Positions 44,145-52,778 of a stretch of DNA of 64,000 nucleotides are shown here, in pieces (the first letter of the stretch is position 1; each line of letters starts with the position of its first letter). Origin of the DNA: Pseudobacter ginsenosidimutans. GTDB lineage: Bacteria > Bacteroidota > Bacteroidia > Chitinophagales > Chitinophagaceae. The DNA lies in NCBI RefSeq assembly GCF_007970185.1, contig NZ_CP042431.1, positions 4,464,001 through 4,528,000 of the forward strand, given 5' to 3'. The notes beneath the pieces are model-generated. The model saw only the letters and a list, made by a program, of their open reading frames with translations. It was not told the origin of the DNA and ran no database searches. The position numbers and the translations under genes are program-made.

Positions 44145-46049
44145 TTATGGAATTACTGGTAATATGATAGAACTGCTGTTGACAGCATCGTGATGTATTT
44201 TGATAGTTGCCTTTTTGAAATCTGCATCATCGCAGGTGTAGATGTTCACGAACTGTTGCGGATTCCTGTCGAACAGCGGGAACCAGCTGCTTTGGATCTG
44301 GATCATCAGTTTATGTCCTTTTTTGAATGTGTGTGCAATATCGGGCAGCTCAAATTTAACGCGCTCCGGCTTGCTGGGTTTGAACGCTTGGGGAATGGCA
44401 AAGCTGTTGCGGAACCTGCCACGCATGATCTCACCACGAACCAGCATCTGGTAGCCACCCATGGGATAATCACCTGAACCTGCATTTCGACTGTTATTCA
44501 CCTGTGAGCCGGGATATTTGAAATCATCGGGGAATACATCGATCACCTTTACCACATAGTCTGCATCGGTAGTGGAAATGGACGTGATCAGGTCTGCGAT
44601 CACGGTGCCGCCAAGTGTTAGGTCCTGTTCCAGAACCGGCGTTTCAAAACTGAGTACATCCGGTCTGCGACTGGCAAAGCGCTGATCATCGATCATATAA
44701 TCGCGGGTGCGTACATAATGAACATCTTCTGTATAAGGAACAGGTGATTGCGGATCGCTGACGTATTCGCTGAAACTGTTTTTACCGGTGGGCTTGTCCC
44801 ACCCGAGTTTGCCATTCGGCTGAAGATAGAGAGCCTTATCAGTCTTTGCAACAGGTGGCCATTGGTTGAACTGTTTCCATTCATTTTGGCCGGTGAAGTA
44901 AACAGTGGCTTCTGCCAGTTTGGATATATCGCCTTTACCTTTGAGATGATAATTGAAATAAGGTATTTCGATCTCATTCTGAAAAAAGTGGGAAGTGTTA
45001 TCGCCAAAACGGATATTACCGAAGCGGGCGCCATCCTGTGAAGCCCATTGACCATGCCACCAGGGGCCCATCACGAGCTTGTTATTGTTCTTCGCTTTCT
45101 TTTCGATGGCAGCATAACTGCGCCATGCGCCGAAGCAATCTTCCGCATCGAAACTGCCACCTACAATCAGTGTTGCCGTGGAGGAAGGGATATGTTGTAC
45201 ATGATTGCGGACATCGCGTGCTTCCCAGAAGGCATCGCGGTTGGGATGCGCAAAAAGATCTTTCCAGAACGCAACTGTATCGCCAGTGAGCGCCATGAAA
45301 TTTTTGAGTGCGCCGATACGCAGGTAAGTATCATAATTATCATTCGATGGGAGCTTGATCTCCACATTCGGTCTTTTAATGGTGGGCAGGGGACGAGGGT
45401 ATCCGAAGCCGGCTGTAACATAGAATGCAAATGCATCTATCAGGGCGAAAGCGCCATTGTGATGAAAATCATCTCCCAGGAACCAATCGGTTACAGGCGC
45501 CTGAGGACTGGTGGCTTTCAGGGCGGGGTGACCGCTTAAAGATGCCATGGTGGAGTAGAAACCAGGGTAAGAGATACCGAAAATGCCAACATTGCCATTG
45601 TTGTTGGAGAGGTTTTTGATCAGCCAGTCGATGGTATCGTAGGTATCGCTGGCCTCATCAATGTCCTGGCTGGTCTTCTTATCCGGATTGAATGGCCGTA
45701 CATCAACAAATTGCCCTTCGCTCATCCACCTTCCACGTACATCCTGGAATACGATGATGTAATTTTCACGGGCGAAATATCTAAAATCCCTGAACCATAG
45801 ATTGGGACTGAACTGATCTCCGTAGGGGGCACAGGAATAAGGCGTACGGGACATCAGGATAGGGTGCTTTTCCGTTGCGTCTTTGGGAAGGTACACGCTG
45901 GTGAAAAGTTTTATCCCGTCCCGCATGGGGATTTGAAACTCTTTTTTGGTATAATTGTTCAGTATCCAGGCTGAATCCTGCGAGAACTGTTGCGCGAAGG
46001 CAGCCAGCAAACAAAACTGGCAAAATACCAGTAGCAATAATTTTCTCAT
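44145..46049 (-). CDS. CocE/NonD-family (S15-type) secreted hydrolase
   Basis: 634 residues with a signal peptide (1-19). The alpha/beta-hydrolase core has IPMRDGIKLFTSVYLP, SRTPYSCAPYG, VFQDVRGRWMSEG and GIFGISYPGFYSTMA with nucleophile Ser160; the Asp is probably in VGGSFDAEDCFGAW and the His in VMGPWWHGQW. The C-terminal part (400-630) is the jelly-roll domain of the X-Pro dipeptidyl-peptidase-like class. This is the layout of alpha-amino-acid ester hydrolases and CocE, which cleave ester or amide bonds of small acyl substrates. Periplasmic; substrate unknown. It is divergent from the NTF2-like gene across a 63-bp gap. Confidence 0.88.
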   Translation of the reverse strand: MRKLLLLVFCQFCLLAAFAQQFSQDSAWILNNYTKKEFQIPMRDGIKLFTSVYLPKDATEKHPILMSRTPYSCAPYGDQFSPNLWFRDFRYFARENYIIVFQDVRGRWMSEGQFVDVRPFNPDKKTSQDIDEASDTYDTIDWLIKNLSNNNGNVGIFGISYPGFYSTMASLSGHPALKATSPQAPVTDWFLGDDFHHNGAFALIDAFAFYVTAGFGYPRPLPTIKRPNVEIKLPSNDNYDTYLRIGALKNFMALTGDTVAFWKDLFAHPNRDAFWEARDVRNHVQHIPSSTATLIVGGSFDAEDCFGAWRSYAAIEKKAKNNNKLVMGPWWHGQWASQDGARFGNIRFGDNTSHFFQNEIEIPYFNYHLKGKGDISKLAEATVYFTGQNEWKQFNQWPPVAKTDKALYLQPNGKLGWDKPTGKNSFSEYVSDPQSPVPYTEDVHYVRTRDYMIDDQRFASRRPDVLSFETPVLEQDLTLGGTVIADLITSISTTDADYVVKVIDVFPDDFKYPGSQVNNSRNAGSGDYPMGGYQMLVRGEIMRGRFRNSFAIPQAFKPSKPERVKFELPDIAHTFKKGHKLMIQIQSSWFPLFDRNPQQFVNIYTCDDADFKKATIKIHHDAVNSSSIILPVIP

Positions 46050-46084
46050 GGTAAACCGTATTTTAGTGGCTTAAAAGTAAACAA

Positions 46085-46096
46085 TGTTGATCAACA
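46085..46096. promoter_or_regulatory. 12-bp palindrome TGTTGATCAACA in a divergent gap
   Basis: Perfect palindrome in the 63-bp space between the S15-type hydrolase (minus) and the NTF2-like gene (plus). Its central position would allow one regulator to act on both; no regulator gene is adjacent. Confidence 0.3.
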
Positions 46097-46112
46097 CAAT
46101 CCGGAGAAAAGT

Positions 46113-46589
46113 ATGCAACGGTATGAACAACTCATAAAAAAATTCTATACGTGTTTTCAGCAGCGCGATTTCGCCTGCATGAACAGCGCTTATCATCCGG
46201 ATGCCACTTTCTACGATCCGGTTTTCGGGAACCTCAATGCAGACCAGGTAAAAGCCATGTGGGAAATGCTAACCGGCAGGGCAGAGGATCTGCGTGTGAC
46301 CGTGAGCGATATACAGGTGGATGCTGCTGAGAAATATGGCTCCTGCCGCTGGGAAGCTGAATATACTTTTTCAGCCACCGGCAGAAAAGTGATCAATCAT
46401 GTAAAAGCGCATTTCAAATTCCAGGACGGACTGATCATCGAGCATATGGATGATTTCGATCTCTGGAAATGGAGCAAACAGGCGTTGGGCTTCAGCGGGC
46501 TCCTGCTCGGTTGGAGCGGGTTCGTTCAAACGCCGATCCGCAAAAAAGCAAAACAGGGTCTCCGGAAATTCATGGAGTCCAAACGATAG
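46113..46589 (+). CDS. NTF2-like/SnoaL-type protein
   Basis: 158 residues, no signal peptide. The cone-like NTF2 fold is indicated by EQLIKKFYTCFQQRDFACMNSAYHPDATFYDPVFGNLNADQVKAMW and a later strand pattern CRWEAEYTFSATGRKVINHVKAHFKFQDGLIIEHMDDFDLWKW. Such proteins bind small hydrophobic ligands or act as isomerases; many have no known function. The C-terminal segment (LGFSGLLLGWSGFVQTPIRKKAKQGLRKFMESKR) is hydrophobic then basic. It lies 27 bp before the glycosylasparaginase gene and may be co-transcribed with it and cutC. Confidence 0.8.
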   Translation: MQRYEQLIKKFYTCFQQRDFACMNSAYHPDATFYDPVFGNLNADQVKAMWEMLTGRAEDLRVTVSDIQVDAAEKYGSCRWEAEYTFSATGRKVINHVKAHFKFQDGLIIEHMDDFDLWKWSKQALGFSGLLLGWSGFVQTPIRKKAKQGLRKFMESKR

Positions 46590-46616
46590 AGAAAATACAG
46601 ACCTAAACAACATCAC

Positions 46617-47618
46617 ATGAGTACACGCAGGAAATTCCTGTTCAGTTCCGCCGCGGCCTCTCTTGCCACACTGGCCGGAAAAAAAATGTTTGCTGCCATT
46701 CCTGAAAACACAATAAAGAATGATCCCATCGCGATCTCTACCTGGGACTTTGGAAGGGAAGCCAATGCCGAAGCCTGGAAAACCCTTTCCAGTGGCGGCT
46801 CTGCGCTGGATGCAGTAGAGGCTGGCGTAAAGATCCCTGAAGCAGATCCCAATAATAATACAGTTGGATATGGCGGTTTTCCCGATCGGGAAGGACATGT
46901 TACCCTCGATGCCTGCATCATGGATGAACAATACCGTTGCGGCTCCGTGATGTGCCTTGAGCATATCAAACATCCAATTTCTGTAGCCCGGTTGGTGATG
47001 GAAAAAACACCGCATGTAATGCTGGTAGGGGAAGGTGCTCTGCAGTTTGCCCTGGCCAATGGTTTTCATAAAGAGAACCTGCTGACACCGGAAAGTGAAA
47101 AAGCCTGGAAAGAATGGTTGAAAGAATCGAAATATGAACCGGTGATCAATATCGAGAACCAGCAGCATTTGCCCGGCGGCCCTTATAATCATGATACCAT
47201 TGGAATGCTGGCTATGGATGCGAAAGGCCAGCTTAGCGGCGCCTGCACTACCAGTGGAATGGCATTCAAAATGCGGGGCAGGGTGGGCGATTCTCCTATC
47301 ATCGGCGCTGGTTTGTATGTAGACAATGCGATCGGAGCAGCCACAGCAACAGGTGTGGGGGAAGAAGTGATCCGCATTGTGGGATCATTCCTGGTAGTAG
47401 AGCTGATGCGCCAGGGATACACTCCCAAAGCGGCCTGCAAGGCAGCGGTGGAGCGGATCGTAAGCAGGAACCCTGCAAAAGCGAAAACCATACAGGTGGG
47501 TTTTCTGGCAATGAATAAAAAAGGAGTTTACGGCGCTTATGCATTACAGAAAGGATTCACTTATTCTGTAAAAAATGGAAAAGAAGAAAAGATAATGAAG
47601 GCGGAAAGTAAATGGTAA
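46617..47618 (+). CDS. N4-(beta-N-acetylglucosaminyl)-L-asparaginase (glycosylasparaginase)
   Basis: 333 residues. MSTRRKFLFSSAAASLATLA is a twin-arginine export signal, so the folded enzyme goes to the periplasm. It is an Ntn-hydrolase: the precursor cuts itself before Thr194 in GPYNHDTIGMLAMD, freeing the nucleophile; SGACTTSGMAFKMRGRVGDSPIIGAGLYVDN is the conserved beta-subunit region. It splits the GlcNAc-Asn bond left after N-glycoprotein breakdown, yielding aspartate and an amino sugar. A well-studied secreted homologue comes from Elizabethkingia/Flavobacterium. Its product could feed amino sugar use (nagB fusion gene 11 kb away). The next gene cutC begins around its stop codon. Confidence 0.93.
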   Translation: MSTRRKFLFSSAAASLATLAGKKMFAAIPENTIKNDPIAISTWDFGREANAEAWKTLSSGGSALDAVEAGVKIPEADPNNNTVGYGGFPDREGHVTLDACIMDEQYRCGSVMCLEHIKHPISVARLVMEKTPHVMLVGEGALQFALANGFHKENLLTPESEKAWKEWLKESKYEPVINIENQQHLPGGPYNHDTIGMLAMDAKGQLSGACTTSGMAFKMRGRVGDSPIIGAGLYVDNAIGAATATGVGEEVIRIVGSFLVVELMRQGYTPKAACKAAVERIVSRNPAKAKTIQVGFLAMNKKGVYGAYALQKGFTYSVKNGKEEKIMKAESKW

Positions 47619-47632
47619 AAGCAGAACAGAAT

Positions 47633-48352
47633 ATGGCAATACTTGAAATATGTGCTTATAATATCCAGTCTGCCTTCATAGCGGAGAAAGCAGGGGCCGC
47701 ACGTGTAGAGCTTTGCGCCAGCGCGCCTGAAGGTGGTGTTACGCCTTCACGGGGAACCCTGAGACTGACGAGGGAAAAATTATCCATCGATTTATATCCG
47801 ATCATCCGTCCGCGCGGCGGTGATTTTTTGTATGATGAAGATGAGCTGGCCATTATGAGGCAGGATATTCTCTTCTGCCGTTCCATCGGTTGTGAAGGGA
47901 TATCTACCGGTGTGCAGCTGGCAAACGGAAACATCGATACAGAAAGGATGAAGCGTATCATCGAATGGGCTTATCCGATGCTTGTGACCTGCCATCGTGT
48001 GTTCGACAGTACGCCGGATGCCTTCCGCTCCCTGGAAGAGCTGATCGGTTGCGGCTGCGAGCGTATCCTTACCAGTGGGCATGCGCCTTCTGCGCCGGAG
48101 GGTACAGCTTTACTGGCAAAGCTGGTGGAGCAGGCTGCAGGGCGGATCATCATCATGCCCGGGGCAGGTGTGCGTGCAGGTAATATCAAAGCCCTGCAGG
48201 ATGGAACGAAGGCGACTGAGTTCCATACATCGGCAAAGAAGCTGGCTACTTCTGGTGTGTCATATCACAACCCTGCCATCAGGGATACAGGAGATGTGTT
48301 TGTGGCGGATGAAGAGGAGATAAAGAGAATAATAATGGAATTGGAAAAATAA
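47633..48352 (+). CDS. cutC: CutC family protein
   Basis: 239 residues from the ATG at 47633 (MAILEICAYNIQSAFIAEKAGAARVELCA), the usual family start; an earlier ATG at 47612 would overlap the preceding gene by seven bases and add seven residues. TIM-barrel features GGVTPSRGTL, YPIIRPRGGDFLYDEDE, VTCHRVFDSTPD, RILTSGHAPSAPEG and IMPGAGVRAGNI are all present. CutC was first linked to copper homeostasis in E. coli, but its biochemical activity is unsettled. Cytosolic. Co-transcribed with the glycosylasparaginase gene, then a bidirectional terminator. Confidence 0.93.
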   Translation: MAILEICAYNIQSAFIAEKAGAARVELCASAPEGGVTPSRGTLRLTREKLSIDLYPIIRPRGGDFLYDEDELAIMRQDILFCRSIGCEGISTGVQLANGNIDTERMKRIIEWAYPMLVTCHRVFDSTPDAFRSLEELIGCGCERILTSGHAPSAPEGTALLAKLVEQAAGRIIIMPGAGVRAGNIKALQDGTKATEFHTSAKKLATSGVSYHNPAIRDTGDVFVADEEEIKRIIMELEK

Positions 48353-48393
48353 TCAGGTTGTGTCCTGTCACTCGCCGGGAGGCACTCTGATAC

Positions 48394-48428
48394 AAAAAAA
48401 GCCGTTCAGTTCTGCTGAACGGCTTTTT
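48394..48428. terminator. Bidirectional terminator between cutC and pyk
   Basis: AAAAAAAGCCGTTCAG and CTGAACGGCTTTTT surround TTCTG: a 9-bp GC stem with an A-run and T-run on either side, active in both directions for converging genes. Confidence 0.9.
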
Positions 48429-48446
48429 GTATAATAACGCAAATGC

Positions 48447-49940
48447 TTAATCGATCTTTGTGATCTTGATCACGTTTGTGGGCAAATGCTGATCAACAGG
48501 TACTGAGCCTGTGTTCACCACTACGTCTCCCGCTTTGGCAAAGCCACGTTCTTTGAGGATCTTGATCTGGTCGAAGATGATATCATCCAGGCTTTCTTCC
48601 TCATCGTAGAAGAAGGCGCGCACGCCCCAGCTAAGGCTGAGCTGGTTCACCAGAGAACGTTCTTTGGTGAAGATGTAAATCAATGATTTTGGACGATAAC
48701 TGCTCAGCATGAAAGCGGTGTAGCCGCTCTGCGTCATACCGATCAGGCCATCAGCCTGTGTATCGTGCGCCAGTTTACAGGCATTGTAACAGATGGCGTC
48801 GCTGAGGAAGCTGGGTGAATGCGGTTGCGGCTTCAGGTCTTCTTCGCGGTTATAGCGGTATTCTGTTCTTTCCACTTCGAGGATGATGCGGCGCATGGTT
48901 TCCACCACCAGCGGGGGGTGTTTACCGGTAGCCGTTTCTCCGCTGAGCATAACTGCGTCAGCGCCTTCGAGTACGGCATTGGCCACGTCTGTGATCTCGC
49001 TGCGGTTGGGTTTCACGCGATCGATCATACTTTCCATCATCTGTGTGGCAACAATCACGGGCTTGGCGCGGTGGATACATTTGCGGATGATATCGCGCTG
49101 GGCCATTGGCACTTTCTCTACCGGCAGTTCAACGCCAAGGTCGCCGCGGGCCACCATCACGCCATCAGATTCGATGATGATATTACGAAGATCCACCAGG
49201 GCCGAAGGCATTTCGATCTTGGCGATCACTTTCGATTTTGATTTCTTTACGGCCAGTCTTTTCTTCAGGTCTACAATGTCTTCCGCTTTGCGAACAAAGG
49301 AAAGTGCTACCCAGTCAAGTTCATGCTCCATGATGAATTCCAGATCTGCAATGTCCTTTTCGGTCATGGATGGCAGTGAGATCTTCGTGTCCGGGAGGTT
49401 CACTCCTTTTTTGGGAAGGAGAGTTCCGCCGTAGGTCACTTTTACTTTCACGTCGCCGCCGGCCGTGATCTCAACCACCTGTACTTCCAGTTTACCGTCA
49501 TCGATAAGGATCTTGTTGCCTACTTCCACATCTTCGTGAAGGTTGGGGTAGGAAACATAGATGGAGTCTTTCGTTCCAACTACTTTTTGCTTCGACTGGA
49601 AAGTGAGGATATCGCCGGGGGCGATGGGGAGCGCGCCATTCTCGATCTCACCTACGCGGAGCTTGGGGCCCTGGAGATCACCCAGGATGGCGATATTGTA
49701 AGGTTCCTTTTTATTGATCTCGCGGATAAAGCCGATGATCTTTGCTTTATCAGCATGGTCTCCATGAGAAAAGTTCAGACGGAAGATGTTCACACCTGCT
49801 TTTACCAGTTCCAAAAGCTTCTCATAGGTATCACAGGCGGGACCAACAGTGGCCACAATCTTTGTACGGTGTGTGCTATGTTCCTTACCTGCAGCTTTGT
49901 TCATATCCTGGTGCAGGTATTTTTTTATGTCTCTGGCCAT
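48447..49940 (-). CDS. pyk: Pyruvate kinase
   Basis: 497 residues. Converts phosphoenolpyruvate and ADP to pyruvate and ATP, last step of glycolysis. HRTKIVATVGPACDTYEKLLELVKAGVNIFRLNFSHGDH is the classic start, followed by ILGDLQGPKLRVG, the B domain (110-210), KVIAKIEMPSALVDLRNIIIESDGVMVARGDLGVELPVEKVPMAQR with the active-site Lys, VATQMMESMI and ADAVMLSGETATGKHP. A slightly extended N-terminus (MARDIKKYLHQDMNKAAGKE) is present; a start at the internal Met13 is possible. It follows pfkA by 51 bp, making a glycolytic operon of the two irreversible steps. Confidence 0.97.
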   Translation of the reverse strand: MARDIKKYLHQDMNKAAGKEHSTHRTKIVATVGPACDTYEKLLELVKAGVNIFRLNFSHGDHADKAKIIGFIREINKKEPYNIAILGDLQGPKLRVGEIENGALPIAPGDILTFQSKQKVVGTKDSIYVSYPNLHEDVEVGNKILIDDGKLEVQVVEITAGGDVKVKVTYGGTLLPKKGVNLPDTKISLPSMTEKDIADLEFIMEHELDWVALSFVRKAEDIVDLKKRLAVKKSKSKVIAKIEMPSALVDLRNIIIESDGVMVARGDLGVELPVEKVPMAQRDIIRKCIHRAKPVIVATQMMESMIDRVKPNRSEITDVANAVLEGADAVMLSGETATGKHPPLVVETMRRIILEVERTEYRYNREEDLKPQPHSPSFLSDAICYNACKLAHDTQADGLIGMTQSGYTAFMLSSYRPKSLIYIFTKERSLVNQLSLSWGVRAFFYDEEESLDDIIFDQIKILKERGFAKAGDVVVNTGSVPVDQHLPTNVIKITKID

Positions 49941-49991
49941 TTGTTTGTTTTAGATTTTTCTCGGATGCAATAATTATGTTCAGGGGTTCGC

Positions 49992-50975
49992 TTAGCTGGC
50001 AAGGATCTTCACCATCTTGATCCAGTCTTCACCGATGCGTTGTTTGCTTTTTACAGCTTTTTCCAGCAGGGTGTACTGCATCTTATTGTTGACGATGCCT
50101 ACCATTACGTTGTGTTTACCTTCCATAAGGCATTCCACGGCGGAGTATCCCATACGGCTGGCGATAAGCCTGTCCATACAGGTTGGCGCGCCGCCGCGCT
50201 GGATATGCCCAAGGATGCAAACGCGTGTATCGGACTGGGGTAAGCGCTCTTTGATCACTTTGGCTACTTCATTGGCGCCGCCGAATTCTTCGCCTTCGGC
50301 TACCACCACCATGTTCACGAGTTTTTTACGTCTTTCTTTTTCCTGGAGGGAAACGATGAGTTCTTCTATATCGGTTTTGCGCTCGGGGATGAGGATATGT
50401 TCAGCGCCGGTTGCGATGCCGCTGTGAAGAGCGATATAGCCAGCGTCACGGCCCATCACCTCAATGATGAAGAGGCGGTCGTGTGCATCGGCAGTGTCGC
50501 GGATCTTATCGATCGCTTCCACGGCTGTGTTCACTGCAGTGTCGAACCCGATAGTGAAATCGGTTCCTGCAATGTCTTTATCGATCGTACCGGGAATTCC
50601 GATACAGGGGATGTCGAATTCGCGGCTGAAGATATCGGCGCCACGGAAAGAGCCATCTCCTCCAATCACCACCAGACCGTCGATGCCCAGGGCCTTGAGG
50701 TTGTCGTATGCTTTCTTGCGGCCTTCGGGCTGCATGAATTCCTTGCAGCGGGCCGTTTTCAAAACTGTTCCTCCGCGTTGGATGATATTGGCCACGCTGC
50801 GGGAGTGCATGGGAACAATATCATTTTCGATGATGCCGGCATAACCGCGCATGATACCAAATACTTCCAGCCCATAATAAAGACCAGTTCTCACAACAGC
50901 ACGGATGGCGGCATTCATCCCAGGTGAATCGCCACCGGAAGTTAGAACTCCGATTTTCGTTACCTTCTTTGCCAT
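49992..50975 (-). CDS. pfkA: ATP-type 6-phosphofructokinase
   Basis: 327 residues. Phosphorylates fructose-6-phosphate at C1. Motifs: GVLTSGGDSPGMNAAIRAVVRTG, GGTVLKTARC, VVIGGDGSFRGA (GGDG typical of ATP-dependent forms), PGTIDKDIAGTDFTIGFDTAVNT with the catalytic Asp, and EVMGRDAGYIALHSGIATGA. The Asn of the common TIDND motif is replaced by Lys (TIDKD), beside the catalytic Asp. First gene of the pfkA-pyk operon; a well-matched promoter lies 90 bp upstream. Confidence 0.97.
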   Translation of the reverse strand: MAKKVTKIGVLTSGGDSPGMNAAIRAVVRTGLYYGLEVFGIMRGYAGIIENDIVPMHSRSVANIIQRGGTVLKTARCKEFMQPEGRKKAYDNLKALGIDGLVVIGGDGSFRGADIFSREFDIPCIGIPGTIDKDIAGTDFTIGFDTAVNTAVEAIDKIRDTADAHDRLFIIEVMGRDAGYIALHSGIATGAEHILIPERKTDIEELIVSLQEKERRKKLVNMVVVAEGEEFGGANEVAKVIKERLPQSDTRVCILGHIQRGGAPTCMDRLIASRMGYSAVECLMEGKHNVMVGIVNNKMQYTLLEKAVKSKQRIGEDWIKMVKILAS

Positions 50976-51064
50976 GAATTTAATTCTGTTAGCAGTTTGT
51001 TATTAATCTTCGAAAAAGAGACAAGAATTCTTAAAAACTATCTACGTTTTTGCGAAATGAGGTT

Positions 51065-51095
51065 CAAAAATAAGGTTTTGTTTCCGATACGCAAA
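51065..51095 (-). promoter_or_regulatory. Predicted pfkA-pyk promoter
   Basis: On the minus strand TTTG (51092-51095) and TATTTTTG (51065-51072) are separated by 19 bp, an exact match to the Bacteroidota primary-sigma consensus TTTG-N19-TAnnTTTG. It gives a leader of roughly 80 bases before pfkA. Confidence 0.75.
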
Positions 51096-51302
51096 CGCAA
51101 GAACCTGAATCCAAAGGAAGTATTGACTTTCATTTGAGTTGCAAGCCTGAAACTAATGGTTGTAAGTTTCGGCTGCGAAAGGTTTTGAATTTGTCCGAAA
51201 AAAGTACGCAAAAACTCGCAACTGCGGAAAGCCGCGATAGACGGACTTTTGCCGGTTTCCGTTTATTGCCGGAAACAGTTGATGTTTACTTTTCCATAAA
51301 AG

Positions 51303-51354
51303 AAAACGGGATGAACATCGGTCATATTGTTTTGACGGATGTTCATCCCGTTTT
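51303..51354 (-). terminator. Long terminator hairpin of the DUF2911 gene
   Basis: AAAACGGGATGAACATC pairs perfectly over 17 bp with GATGTTCATCCCGTTTT; after one G-G mismatch GTCA/TGAC adds four more pairs. On the minus strand it is followed by CTTTTATGG, and on the plus strand a T-run also follows, so it could stop transcription both ways. Confidence 0.85.
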
Positions 51355-51380
51355 GAAACCTTTTTTTATTTCACTGAAAA

Positions 51381-52490
51381 TTAATTGACGTCTTTTCCTT
51401 CGTTGAGCATTTTTATCAATCGTTCTACATTGATCTTATTGCCATTGTCGGGCGACTGAGGTAATGCTTTGTTGGCGTATTCCAGGGCTTTTTTGTAATT
51501 GCCGAGAGCAGAGTAGCCTCTCGTAAGTCCCATATTAGTGGTAAAGGTATTGGGATGTTTATCATAGTTGAGCTTAAAAACGTCGAAGGCTTCCTGGTTT
51601 TTCTTTTGCGCTAACAGTTGTCTTGCATAGTTGTGAACCTCTGCGGGAGTACCCAGCGTCAACGCGTCTTTCATGATGGCCTTTGCTTCATCCTGCTTGT
51701 TGAGTTTGGAGAGAAGCTGCGCTTTGGTGCTTAGGTTCCTGAAATTCTTTTCGCCAATGAATGCGCCATTGATGGAATGATCCGCCCATGTAAGCGCCTC
51801 TTCCAGATTGGTATTGTGCATCAGACAGAAATTAGCTGCCTGGTTGAAACTCTGCCATCCCGGATTGAAACTTTTCTCTCCTCTCAGTTCTTTTCTGAAA
51901 GAAGCTATTTGAAGGTTCACATAATCCGTTTCAATATGAATAGGGATGATGAGTTTTTCCCAGCTCAGTTCCAGGGTGGCACCGGTTTCAGTTTCGTTGG
52001 TGAACTGATACTGCAGCCATTCCACTTTTTTATCTGAAGGAACTGGTTTTACGGTTACGCGTAATGCATCTTCTTTCGGATCATAGAAGAAGCTGCCCCA
52101 GCTGGTATAATTCTTTGAAAAGATAACAGTGCTTTCATTGGGATCATAGGCGATGAAAAGTGCATATTTTCCGGCAGGAAGATTTTGTCCTTCCACTTTT
52201 ACATCTGTAGAGAATTCTATTACTGTGTTTTCATTGGCGCCTGCCCGCCAGGGTGCGGATTTGCTGGTGCCGAAACCGAGATCTGCAAAACCTTTGTGCA
52301 CCAGTCCACCCCAGATCTGCCCGTCTCTTCCTTTTACTGCGGGACGATCATAGTGAATGGTTACATCAGTGATTCCGATCTGTTCTCCCACCATGGCTTT
52401 TTTGTTTCCGCCATCGGGTGACGTTGTGAGCTGGGCAATAGAAGTGGAGGCACACAGCAAGGCTGTGCAAGCAAGTATTGGTATTCTCAT
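51381..52490 (-). CDS. DUF2911 protein with TPR-like C-terminal half
   Basis: 369 residues with a signal peptide (1-19, TSIA|Q). Residues 25-190 are the DUF2911 domain: VTIHYDRPAVKGRDGQIWGGLV, PWRAGANENTVIEFSTDVKVEGQNLPAGKYALF, SKNYTSWGSFFYDPKEDALRV. Residues 215-365 are helical repeats with TPR character (LEEALTWADHSINGAFIGEKNFRNLSTKAQLLSKLNKQDEAKAIM; FDVFKLNYDKHPNTFTTNMGLTRGYSALGNYKKALEYANKAL). Secreted or periplasmic; the family is common in Bacteroidota but no function is established. Monocistronic with a strong terminator. Confidence 0.88.
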   Translation of the reverse strand: MRIPILACTALLCASTSIAQLTTSPDGGNKKAMVGEQIGITDVTIHYDRPAVKGRDGQIWGGLVHKGFADLGFGTSKSAPWRAGANENTVIEFSTDVKVEGQNLPAGKYALFIAYDPNESTVIFSKNYTSWGSFFYDPKEDALRVTVKPVPSDKKVEWLQYQFTNETETGATLELSWEKLIIPIHIETDYVNLQIASFRKELRGEKSFNPGWQSFNQAANFCLMHNTNLEEALTWADHSINGAFIGEKNFRNLSTKAQLLSKLNKQDEAKAIMKDALTLGTPAEVHNYARQLLAQKKNQEAFDVFKLNYDKHPNTFTTNMGLTRGYSALGNYKKALEYANKALPQSPDNGNKINVERLIKMLNEGKDVN

Positions 52491-52722
52491 TGTATACAGT
52501 TTTAGTACCTACAAGCTAATAAATAGACATGGTAATAAAACTGAATATTCTACCGGACAGGAAAAAAGAATGGATGAAAGGCAGTAATAAAGGGATGATT
52601 TGATGGCGGCTGAATCCCTTTCTGGGAGCGGGTTTGAGGAGCTTTGGAGATCAGTGGTGATTTGTAACCTTTCAACTGTTGGCGTATGTATACAAACAAC
52701 GGGTTTCGGTGTAAAAGTGAAA

Positions 52723-52744
52723 GGACGCTCTTTTGAAGAGCGCC
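52723..52744 (-). terminator. Terminator downstream of the tandem lipoprotein genes
   Basis: GGACGCTCTT pairs with AAGAGCGCC (one mismatch) around TTG, followed on the minus strand by CTTTCACTTTT. It lies 35 bp past the stop at 52779. Confidence 0.75.
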
Positions 52745-52778
52745 CTTTTCGGTAGATCACTGTATAACCGTCCTTGAA

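Larger units (their letters stand above)
50976..51380. other. 405-bp gap upstream of pfkA
   Basis: Contains the pfkA promoter (51065-51095) and the long terminator hairpin of the DUF2911 gene (51303-51354). Between them, GTTTCCG/CGGAAAC arms near 51255-51280 form a small extra dyad. An 84-codon plus-strand frame (51134-51388) has no family-like sequence and includes the terminator, so I do not call it a gene. Confidence 0.6.

Noticed and set aside
51134-51388. 84-codon plus-strand frame in the pfkA/DUF2911 gap
   Set aside because: No recognisable family and it reads through the long terminator hairpin.
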